Assembly (NCBI GenBank): GCA_016794365.1
Contig: JAEUKB010000002.1
Coordinates: 62,001 to 126,000, forward strand
DNA: 64,000 nt
Reading direction: 5' to 3'
Source of the DNA: Myxococcales bacterium
Lineage (GTDB): Bacteria; Myxococcota_A; Polyangia; Palsa-1104; JAEUJZ01
The notes below the pieces were generated by a model. That model worked only from the letters and a program-made list of their open reading frames with translations, ran no database searches and had not been told where the DNA came from. This document shows positions 52,828 through 60,422 of the stretch, in pieces. Position 1 is the first letter of the stretch. The number at the start of each line of letters is the position of its first letter. The translations under genes were made by a program, and so were the position numbers.

Positions 52828-55542
52828 GTGCAAAGCTCGTCTCGTCCTTCTCACGATGGTGCAAGCGTGACCGACTCGCCGCCCTGGCTGGCAGAGCTTG
52901 AGGATCGGCTCGGCTCGGCGCAGGTCTCGACGCAGCCGCAAGACCGAAGTGCGTATCGGCGCGACATGTGGGCGCGCGGTCTGCTTCAGGTGGCGGCGGG
53001 TCAGCCAGCGGGGGTGCTGCCAGCAGCGGTGTGCTGGCCGCGCTCGACGGCGGATGTGCAACAGGTGGTGAAGCTGGCGCAGTCGCAACAGATCAAGCTG
53101 ACGCCGTTTGGGGGCGGATCGGGGGTGACGGGCGGCGCGATGCCGGACCCCGGCGGGCTGGTGGTGGACCTAAAGAAACTGCGCGCGCTGACGGTGGATC
53201 GCGATCGGCTGACGGTGACGTGCGGGGCGGGCTGGAACGGCTGGCACCTGGAAGAAGCGCTGAATCGCCAAGGGCTGTCGATGGGGCACTTCCCGTCGTC
53301 GATCATGTGCTCGACTGTGGGCGGCTGGCTGGCGACGCGGGGTGCCGGTCAGATGTCCACCAAGTACGGCAAGATCGAAGACATGGTGTCGGGGCTGACG
53401 GCGGTGACCGGCACGGGCGAGGAACTGACGGTCGATGGCACGACGCAGGGGCCGGACTGGGTGCAGCTCCTGGTCGGCAGCGAGGGGCGGCTCGGGCTGA
53501 TCACGGAAGCGACGCTGTCGCTTGTGCCGGTGCCGCAAAAGCGGCTGCTGCGGGGCTACTGGTTTCCCGACGTGCAGAGCGGCTACGGCGCGATTCAGCA
53601 GATCCTGTCGCGCGGGCTGCGTCCGGCGGTGGTGCGGCTGTATGACGAGCTGGATACGCTGCTCGCCGGGGTGGGCAAGAGCGGGCCGAGCCTCAACCAG
53701 CCGCTCATCACCAACCTGAGCGGGACGGCGGGGCGCTTTTTCGGGCAGCTCTCAGGGCTGCTCGGGAAGTTCGAGCTGGGACGGTCGCAGCGTCCGCTGG
53801 AGCTGGGCGATCTGCTGGCGCTGTTGCGACCCGATGCCGAGCGGGCCAAGCATCGCCTGGAGCGCTGGCTGGTGCAGGCGGCGCTTCAGAAGACCGAGCC
53901 GGTGGGGCAGCTCCTGGACTCGCTGCTGTCGCGGCTCCACGTCGGCTGTCTGCTCATCATCGGCTGCGAAGGGGAACCGACGACGACGGCGACGGAAGAG
54001 CAGCTCATCCGCGATGAGATTGCACGCCTGGGAGGCCGCGACCTGGGCCCCGAGCCGGGCGAGCACTGGCTGCGCCACCGCTACGACGTAAGCTTCAAGT
54101 GGCCCAAGGCGTTTGCGGCGGGGGCGATGGCCGACACGATGGAGTTTGCGGCGACGTGGGATCGGCTGCCCGCGCTGTATCAGAAGGTCCGGGCGGCGAC
54201 GCTGCCGCACGCGCTCATCATGGCGCACTTTAGCCACGCATATCCCGATGGCTGCTCGATCTACTTTACGTTCATGACGCGGGCGCTGTCGGCGGGGGCG
54301 GCGGCGGACGGCAGCGAGCGGGGGACGGCGCAGCTTCGCGACGATCAGCGGCGCTACGATGAGATCTGGCAAGGGGCGATCGAAGCGGCGCTGGCGGCGG
54401 GGGCCACGATCGGTCATCACCACGGTGTCGGGCGGCTGCGGGCTCCGTTTCTGGTCGATGAGCAAGGCGAAGGGCTGCCGCTTTTGCGGGCGATGGCGAA
54501 GGTGTGCGATCCGCAGCAGGTGCTCAATCCGGGGCGGCTGTTTGTCGAAGACCGCTCGGTTCGGCCCAGGCAGTCGCTGCTGCTCGGGCCCAAGACGGTG
54601 ACGGTGAACAAAGGCTCGCTGCTTGCGACGGTGCCAGCGGACCTGACGCTGCTGGCCATCGAGGAGCGGCTGCAAAAAGACGAGCTGTCGCTCGGTCACT
54701 TGCCGCCGTCTGCGTACGCCCGAACGCTGCGAGACGCGCTGTGCAGGCCGCTGCCGCTAGAAGCCAGTGTCTCGACGGGACGACTGCACGATCGGCGGGT
54801 TCAGCTCCTGTTTCAGCGCAAAAACGGATCGCTTTTGGCACTGCCGCCACAGCCAGCGCCGCGACGGTCCACCGGGCCGGATCTGGGACAGCTCGTAGGG
54901 CTCTTGGACGATCACATGGAGCTTACGGGGGCGACGCTGCGGGTCGAGCGCTACCTGCCGGTCCGTCCGACGCTGACGCTTGGCTTTGATGATCCCGAGG
55001 CGGCGCTGCGGGCGATCCTGCTGGCGCGACGCTGGCACGGCGGCTGCGGGGTGCAGAGCGTGCAGCTTGTGTCGCGGGCGCTGTGTGACGCGCTGGGGTC
55101 GCTGTCGGCTGAGCCGGGCAGCGCACAGCCGTGGAACGGGCCCAGCGGTCGGCTGCTGGTGGTGATCGAAGGTGCGGGGCCGATCACGGTGGCGCAAGAG
55201 TCGATGCGAGAGCTCGGACATCGGCTGGGCGTACAGAATGCCTGGCTGCCGATTCCGGCGCTGCGGGAGCTGCTCGCGGCACCGCTTCTGACGATGTGCG
55301 CACGCTGGCAGGCGCTGGGACCGCTTACGCAGCGACATCTCCCGCCGCTGCCCCTTCTTGAGCTGGCGCAGCTTCTTGACCGGCTGCCCGCTCGCTTTGT
55401 CGTGGGGGGAGTCCATCGCCATGGGCTGGCGGTGGCAAGCCCGGATGCGACGCTGGGTGAGCTTGTCAAAGAGCCCGTGTCAGCAGCGCTCGATCTAGAT
55501 GCTGCGCTTGCAAGTGCGCTCGCTGCGGCGGGTGCGGAGTAG
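52828..55542 (+). CDS. FAD-linked oxidase with a second, degenerate FAD-oxidase module (GlcD/GlcE-like)
   Basis: A 904-residue flavoprotein. Residues ~40-200 are the FAD_binding_4 domain (LTPFGGGSGVTGGAMP, STVGGWLATRGAGQMSTKYGKIEDMV), of the alkyl-DHAP-synthase-like kind, and ~200-575 the FAD-oxidase_C domain with HHHGVGRLRAPF. Residues ~590-900 look like a second, shorter FAD-oxidase module (SLLATVPADLTLLAIEERL, SLGHLPPS, APRRSTGPDLGQL), without the glycine-rich loop. GTG 52828 is the start used; GTG 52867 is an alternative. It is followed 3 bases later by an Fe-S protein; together they resemble GlcDEF, oxidising a 2-hydroxyacid or similar. Substrate unproved. Confidence 0.82.
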   Translation: MQSSSRPSHDGASVTDSPPWLAELEDRLGSAQVSTQPQDRSAYRRDMWARGLLQVAAGQPAGVLPAAVCWPRSTADVQQVVKLAQSQQIKLTPFGGGSGVTGGAMPDPGGLVVDLKKLRALTVDRDRLTVTCGAGWNGWHLEEALNRQGLSMGHFPSSIMCSTVGGWLATRGAGQMSTKYGKIEDMVSGLTAVTGTGEELTVDGTTQGPDWVQLLVGSEGRLGLITEATLSLVPVPQKRLLRGYWFPDVQSGYGAIQQILSRGLRPAVVRLYDELDTLLAGVGKSGPSLNQPLITNLSGTAGRFFGQLSGLLGKFELGRSQRPLELGDLLALLRPDAERAKHRLERWLVQAALQKTEPVGQLLDSLLSRLHVGCLLIIGCEGEPTTTATEEQLIRDEIARLGGRDLGPEPGEHWLRHRYDVSFKWPKAFAAGAMADTMEFAATWDRLPALYQKVRAATLPHALIMAHFSHAYPDGCSIYFTFMTRALSAGAAADGSERGTAQLRDDQRRYDEIWQGAIEAALAAGATIGHHHGVGRLRAPFLVDEQGEGLPLLRAMAKVCDPQQVLNPGRLFVEDRSVRPRQSLLLGPKTVTVNKGSLLATVPADLTLLAIEERLQKDELSLGHLPPSAYARTLRDALCRPLPLEASVSTGRLHDRRVQLLFQRKNGSLLALPPQPAPRRSTGPDLGQLVGLLDDHMELTGATLRVERYLPVRPTLTLGFDDPEAALRAILLARRWHGGCGVQSVQLVSRALCDALGSLSAEPGSAQPWNGPSGRLLVVIEGAGPITVAQESMRELGHRLGVQNAWLPIPALRELLAAPLLTMCARWQALGPLTQRHLPPLPLLELAQLLDRLPARFVVGGVHRHGLAVASPDATLGELVKEPVSAALDLDAALASALAAAGAE

Positions 55543-55545
55543 CCG

Positions 55546-56625
55546 ATGCCCGATCTGACGACCTCGTTATCGCTGTGCTCGCTGTGTCCGAAGCTGTGTA
55601 GCCATGTCTGTCCGGTGTATCGCGCATCGGCCAAAGAGACGCTGTCGCCGCAAGCCAAGATGTCGAGCCTTTTGTCGCTGCGACAAGCCGGGGAACAGGG
55701 CTCGCTGGCCGAGGCGCTGCCGCTGTATGGCTGCACGGGCTGCGGGGCGTGTAGCAGTGCGTGTCTGCACAAGGTCGAGCCCGCGCAGCAGTTGGTTCGT
55801 GGACGCACGCTGGCCGAGCGCGCCGAGGTCGGTCATCCGGCGCTCGTCGATCTGCCCGAGCGGGTGTTTCAGCGGGCCCAGGATGCGGCGCGAGCGATCT
55901 TGCGCGATCCGCAGCTCTCGACGCGACTGGCCCAGCCGGGAGACATTGGGCTGCTGCCTTCGTGCCTGCCGCGTCGTCAGCAACAAGCGGGACCGGAAGA
56001 AGAAGCGCGACAGCTTCTGACGGTGCTCGATCGGGTGCGGGCGCATCGCGCGGATCTGCCAAGCTACGGGCTGCTGACGGTGGGAAGCGCGGGCTATGCG
56101 CTGTATGCGGCGGGTCTGGAAGAGTCGTTCCGGCTGTACGCAGAGTCGCTGGCGCAGAAAGTGTCCGAGCTGTCGATGCTGGTGACGACGTGCTCGGCGT
56201 GTACCTACCTGCTGAAGGTGGTCTATCCGCAGCATGGCGTGCCGCTTGTGCCCAAGGTGCTGCACTTTGGCGAGCTGATCCTGCCGTATGTGAGCGCGCT
56301 GCCGATCGCGCGCAAGCTGCCGCAGGTGACCTATCACGCGCCGTGTCACCTGTCGCGACGGCTGAAGATCGATGCGCCTCGGCAGGTGCTGGCGCGGCTG
56401 GCGGAACAGGTCGATGACATCGCGGGGGAAGAGCCGCTGTGCTGCGGAGCGGGCGGGCTGCTGCCGCAGACCGATCCCGACCTGGCGCAGCAGATGGCGC
56501 ACGAGGCGATGGCGCAAGGAGCCGGGCAGCCGATTGTGAGCGGCTGTCCGACGTGCAGCTATCATCTCAGCAAGAGTGGGCACAAGACCCGCGACCTGCT
56601 CGATGTGCTGTGTGAGTCGCTGTAG
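55546..56625 (+). CDS. Fe-S protein with CCG domains (GlcF/HdrD-like)
   Basis: A 359-residue protein with two Cys clusters (CSLCPKLCSHVCPVY; CTGCGACSSACLHKVEP) for [4Fe-4S] centres, and the C-terminal CCG domains: TTCSACTYLLKVVYPQ, HAPCHLSRRLK and LCCGAGGLLPQ, SGCPTCSYHLSKSG. It takes electrons from the FAD oxidase encoded 3 bases upstream and passes them to the membrane, as GlcF does. ATG 55546 follows the previous stop directly. The third-position G/C is high like its neighbour. Confidence 0.9.
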   Translation: MPDLTTSLSLCSLCPKLCSHVCPVYRASAKETLSPQAKMSSLLSLRQAGEQGSLAEALPLYGCTGCGACSSACLHKVEPAQQLVRGRTLAERAEVGHPALVDLPERVFQRAQDAARAILRDPQLSTRLAQPGDIGLLPSCLPRRQQQAGPEEEARQLLTVLDRVRAHRADLPSYGLLTVGSAGYALYAAGLEESFRLYAESLAQKVSELSMLVTTCSACTYLLKVVYPQHGVPLVPKVLHFGELILPYVSALPIARKLPQVTYHAPCHLSRRLKIDAPRQVLARLAEQVDDIAGEEPLCCGAGGLLPQTDPDLAQQMAHEAMAQGAGQPIVSGCPTCSYHLSKSGHKTRDLLDVLCESL

Positions 56626-56663
56626 CGTCCCAAAAGACCACGCATCCCGAAAGACCTGCCTGC

Positions 56664-56680
56664 CCCGCTGCCGCAGCGGG
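56664..56680. other. 7-bp hairpin after the Fe-S gene
   Basis: CCCGCTG-CCG-CAGCGGG, 39 bases after the Fe-S protein stop. No T-run follows, so any termination would be Rho-assisted. Confidence 0.4.
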
Positions 56681-56834
56681 CTGTGGTCGCGGCTCTCCCC
56701 CGAGGGCTTCGCCTGGGCTTGCTTCCGCACAGCGCCATCGCAAGGGCAATACAGATCCTAGAATTTGTGGTTTTCCTTGGTCATTTCATGGATATGTGTG
56801 CGGGTGGTTGCATAAAACTCGTGCTACGATTACT

Positions 56835-56856
56835 CCGACCTTTTCTATTTGGTCGG
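56835..56856 (+). promoter_or_regulatory. Hairpin in front of the kinase-like gene
   Basis: CCGACC (56835-56840) and GGTCGG (56851-56856) with a T-rich 10-base loop end 7 bases before the ATG at 56864, where the ribosome site should be. No purine-rich site is present, so the hairpin could gate translation or be a binding site. Confidence 0.4.
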
Positions 56857-56863
56857 TTTACCC

Positions 56864-59800
56864 ATGGCCCTTGCATCTACTCCTTCGTCGCAGCTCGGAC
56901 CCGAGCAACCCCCGACGGCGCGCATCGGAATGGTCCTTTCGGGCACCTATCGTCTCGATGCGTACCTAGGCCAAGGCATGACCGGCCTGACCTATAACGC
57001 CTGGCATCTGCGTCAGAAACAGCCCTTTGCCGTCAAGCTGCTGCATCGCGAGCTGGCACCGAGCCATGAGCGCGTCTCGAAGCTGCGGCAAGACCTGCGG
57101 GCGCTGAGCAGCCTGCGACGGTTTGGCTTTTTGCCGGTGGACCTGAGCTTTGGGCCCGATGGCTCGCCGTTTTTGGCCGCAGAGCTGCTGGTCGGAGAGA
57201 CGCTGCGGGTTCGGCTTACGCGGGGACCGCTGCCGGTGCTGGCGGCGGGGATTGTGACGGCGGCGCTGGCGCGGGCGCTCGGGGAAGCGCACAAGCAGGG
57301 CGTGGTCCACGGTGATCTGCGACCGGAAAACGTGATCCTGCCAAGCGAAGCGGGTCGCGAAATTGAAGCGGGGCAGCCGGTGCTTCTAGACGGAGCACTG
57401 CATCACCTGCGCAAGCGTGCGATCGGTCTGGATGAGTCGCTGCCGCTCGGGAAGCTGGCCTATCTGGCACCGGAGCAAGCGAGTGGGGAACAAGGCACTG
57501 CCGACGTGGCGGGTGACATCTTTGCACTCGGCGCGATCTTGTATGAGTGCCTGATGGGAAAGCAGGCGTTTTTGGGTCCCGAGCTGGAGGTGGTGCTGGA
57601 GCGCTTGTCGTCGCCGCCTCCCGCTTTGCAGCTACCGCGAGAGCTGGGCGCACCGCCGGGACTGTCGGAAGCGCTGGATGCGGTGATCCGTCGGGCGTGC
57701 ATGCGCGATCCAAGTGAGCGCTTCGAGTCGATGGGGGAGCTGCTGACGGCGCTCGGGGAAGGGTTTGAAAAGTCGGGGCTGCCGCTGCCTCCGCCGGACG
57801 AGCGAGTGCCGATTGATACGCTGCTGTCGCAGAACAAAGGGCTGCGCAAGCGAACCGTGGCGGTGAAGCGAATTGCGGCGCTACCGACGGCAGCAGCGGA
57901 CGATGACGAAGACGTAAGCGATCCGTCGCGGGTGCTGACGGCGGCGGCGATGCCCTCGATGGAGCCAGAGTCGCCGACGGAGCTGTCGATGCGACCGGCG
58001 AGCAAGAGCAACACCGCCAAGCAGCGGGTGATCCGGCGGACGGTGCGGGCGCGCGATCTGTCAAAGATGCTGGCCGAGGTCGAAGCGGGACGGCTGAGCC
58101 CCGAGCAAGCGATGGCGATGTCGTCGGATGCCGATGAAGACGCAGCGCCCGAGAGCACGAAGTCGCAGCCGCTCACCGAAGAGCAGCGCCTGATGGAAGA
58201 AGGTCGCGCGGCGGTGCTGGCGCGAGCGGAAGCGGCGAAAAAGAACCGCGAGGTGGAAATCCAAAAGCGGGCCGAGCGCGAGCGCAACGAAGCGGCGCAG
58301 ATGCAAAAGCGACTGCTCGAACAGGCGCGGGCCGAGACGCTGGGACGGATGCGGGCCGAGTGGGAACAGAGTCAGCGTCACAAGCTCGGCAAGGAAGTGG
58401 GCGACAGCGGGAAGCTGCCCAAAGAGATGTTTGGTCCGAAGCCGACGGAAGCGGAGCAAAAAGAGCTGCTCGAGGAAGCGGCTCGGCAGGCGAAGCGACT
58501 GGAGGCCGAGCGACTGGAGGCCGAAAAGCGCGCGGCGGAAGACGCAGAGCGCGAGCGAAACGAAGCGCAGGCAGCGGAAGCGGCGCGGGTGGCGGCGGAC
58601 AAGCTGCAAGCGGAGCTGCGCGAAAAAGAGCGACTAGAGGCCGAGCGGGCCGAGCGGGTCCGTCAGAAAGCCGAAAAAGAAGCGGAAGCGCGACGGAAGG
58701 CGGAAGAGGTCGAGCAGCATCGCCTGGCCAAGCAAAAAGAGGTCGAAGCGGCGCAGCGCGCGGCTGAGCAAGCCAAGCAGCAGGCCGAGGAAGCGGCCCG
58801 AAAAGCGCAGCAGGCGCAGCAAGAAGCCGAGCCAGAGCTGCTGGAAGACGAAATCGACGAAATCTTCGAGGAAACGAAGAAACCACCGCCCGTTCCAGAG
58901 TCCGTGAAGCAAGCAGCAGCGGCGGCACAGCGGGCACAGCAAGAAGCGGCAGAGGCGGAAGCAGCGGCGCAGCAGGCGCAAGCCGACGCGGAAGCCGCAG
59001 CGAAAGCGGCGCAAGAAGCACAGCAAGCGGCGCAGGCAGCGGAAGAGTCGCGGATGCGATCCGCTTCGGAGTTTGAGGAGATCATCCGCGCGGCGCAGGA
59101 AGCACGCGACCGGGACGAAGCGCTGGCCAAGCAGATCCGAGAAGCGGAAGATCGCGCTCGTGCCGCACAAGCTGCCCGCGCTGCCAACCTGGCTCGTGCG
59201 ACGCGAGCAACCCGCGCGCTGGCGGTGATTCAGCAGGTTCAGCACATCGCGCAGAACGAACCGACGATGGAAGATGCGCCGAGCGGTCGCAGTCAAGATC
59301 CGTCGGTTCCGTCGCTGCCTCCGCTTAGTGGGGCACCAAAGAGCGCGATTTCCGATAGCACATCGACGCCGGTACGGAAGCCGAGCGCGGTCAGCAGTCC
59401 CGATTCAGCGATCAGCCACGGAGCCCCCAAGCCAGTGCCGCCGCCGCGTGATCCGAGCGGCGTGTTTGTGCCGGGTCAGCTTCATCCGTCGGCGCTACGA
59501 CCGGAGCTGATGGGTACGTTTTCCAATCCGCAGATGGCTCCGGCGGCGATCCGTCCCGAGTCGAGCGGTCCGTATACCAACCCGCAGATGGCTCCGGTTG
59601 GCATGCGGCAAGACATGAGCGGCGTGTACACCAACCCGCAGATGGCTCCGGCGATGATTCCGATGCAGTCCACATCGATGCCGGTGCTGGTGACGCCGGT
59701 GATGCAGCCGCCGCGTGCTCCGGGTGACTACACGCTGTCGAAAGGCCAGATGGCCACGGCGCTGGGTCTGACGGCGATCTTGTCGGGGCTGATTGGCTCG

Positions 59801-60340
59801 CTGGGAACGCTACTGATCTTGCGTCACCAGCAGCAAGGTCCGGTCGCGCAGCAGATCGCAGCGCCGGTGGTGGTGGGCACGATGGGTCAGCCAGGCAGCG
59901 GGACCGTCAGCGATGGCAAGACCGTCACAGCACCGAGCACGCCGGATCAGACACAGTCAAACAAGACGGACTCACGCGTGGCAGACACGGTGCCGGTGCT
60001 AAAGCCAGCGGTGCGCGACAGCAAGACGGTCTATCCACCGCTGCGACTGATGACCGATGCAGCGACGATGCCGCCCAAGCAGAGCATCTGGACGCGACCG
60101 GCTGCCGCCGTAGCAGCGACAGCGACAGCGACGGACGCAGCGGGAGCAAAGGCTGGCGATGTCAAACCGGCGCTCGGGGCCGATGGAAAGCCGATCGCGG
60201 GTGATGCCAAGAGCGCAACCGAGGTCAAAGCGGGAGACGCCAAACCGCAAGCGCCCATCGCCAAGCCTGTACCCGACGCCAAGCCTGTCGCAAAGCCTGT
60301 CAAGACAGACGACGGACTCCGCAATCCATTTGCAATGTAA
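56864..60340 (+). CDS. Degenerate Ser/Thr kinase with coiled coil, 18-residue repeats and a membrane helix
   Basis: A 1158-residue protein. Residues ~22-290 are a protein-kinase fold: LGQGMTGLTYNAW glycine loop, FAVKLLH with the Lys, HGDLRPENV (catalytic loop with Gly for Arg and Arg for Lys), and LAYLAPEQASGE. The DFG position reads LLDGALHH, so it is at best a weak kinase. Residues ~440-790 are a highly charged Ala/Glu/Lys/Gln coiled coil. Residues 880-933 are three 18-residue repeats with the core NPQMAP. One membrane helix (TALGLTAILSGLIGSLGTLLIL) follows, and the last ~150 residues are Ala/Lys/Pro-rich, ending NPFAM. Start ATG 56864 (TTG 56849 is the alternative). Likely a pseudokinase scaffold. 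Confidence 0.8.
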   Translation: MALASTPSSQLGPEQPPTARIGMVLSGTYRLDAYLGQGMTGLTYNAWHLRQKQPFAVKLLHRELAPSHERVSKLRQDLRALSSLRRFGFLPVDLSFGPDGSPFLAAELLVGETLRVRLTRGPLPVLAAGIVTAALARALGEAHKQGVVHGDLRPENVILPSEAGREIEAGQPVLLDGALHHLRKRAIGLDESLPLGKLAYLAPEQASGEQGTADVAGDIFALGAILYECLMGKQAFLGPELEVVLERLSSPPPALQLPRELGAPPGLSEALDAVIRRACMRDPSERFESMGELLTALGEGFEKSGLPLPPPDERVPIDTLLSQNKGLRKRTVAVKRIAALPTAAADDDEDVSDPSRVLTAAAMPSMEPESPTELSMRPASKSNTAKQRVIRRTVRARDLSKMLAEVEAGRLSPEQAMAMSSDADEDAAPESTKSQPLTEEQRLMEEGRAAVLARAEAAKKNREVEIQKRAERERNEAAQMQKRLLEQARAETLGRMRAEWEQSQRHKLGKEVGDSGKLPKEMFGPKPTEAEQKELLEEAARQAKRLEAERLEAEKRAAEDAERERNEAQAAEAARVAADKLQAELREKERLEAERAERVRQKAEKEAEARRKAEEVEQHRLAKQKEVEAAQRAAEQAKQQAEEAARKAQQAQQEAEPELLEDEIDEIFEETKKPPPVPESVKQAAAAAQRAQQEAAEAEAAAQQAQADAEAAAKAAQEAQQAAQAAEESRMRSASEFEEIIRAAQEARDRDEALAKQIREAEDRARAAQAARAANLARATRATRALAVIQQVQHIAQNEPTMEDAPSGRSQDPSVPSLPPLSGAPKSAISDSTSTPVRKPSAVSSPDSAISHGAPKPVPPPRDPSGVFVPGQLHPSALRPELMGTFSNPQMAPAAIRPESSGPYTNPQMAPVGMRQDMSGVYTNPQMAPAMIPMQSTSMPVLVTPVMQPPRAPGDYTLSKGQMATALGLTAILSGLIGSLGTLLILRHQQQGPVAQQIAAPVVVGTMGQPGSGTVSDGKTVTAPSTPDQTQSNKTDSRVADTVPVLKPAVRDSKTVYPPLRLMTDAATMPPKQSIWTRPAAAVAATATATDAAGAKAGDVKPALGADGKPIAGDAKSATEVKAGDAKPQAPIAKPVPDAKPVAKPVKTDDGLRNPFAM
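59501..59662 (+). repeat. Three 54-bp in-gene repeats encoding NPQMAP units
   Basis: Units at 59501-59554, 59555-59608 and 59609-59662, each encoding 18 residues with the core Y/F-T/S-NPQMAP. They lie just before the membrane helix of the kinase-like protein. Confidence 0.85.
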
Positions 60341-60422
60341 GCGGCTTGGGAAAGCGGCGTCGCCGTCGCACTGGTGAAGGGTGCGGCCACTGGGCGAGTC
60401 GCGGCTCAGGTAGCCGGGGACG

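Noticed and set aside
53752..54699. 315-codon minus-strand frame opposite the FAD oxidase
   Set aside because: Arg-rich antisense shadow in a GC-rich gene.
55567..56730. 387-codon minus-strand frame opposite the Fe-S gene
   Set aside because: Arg/Gln-rich antisense shadow; the plus frame has intact Cys clusters.
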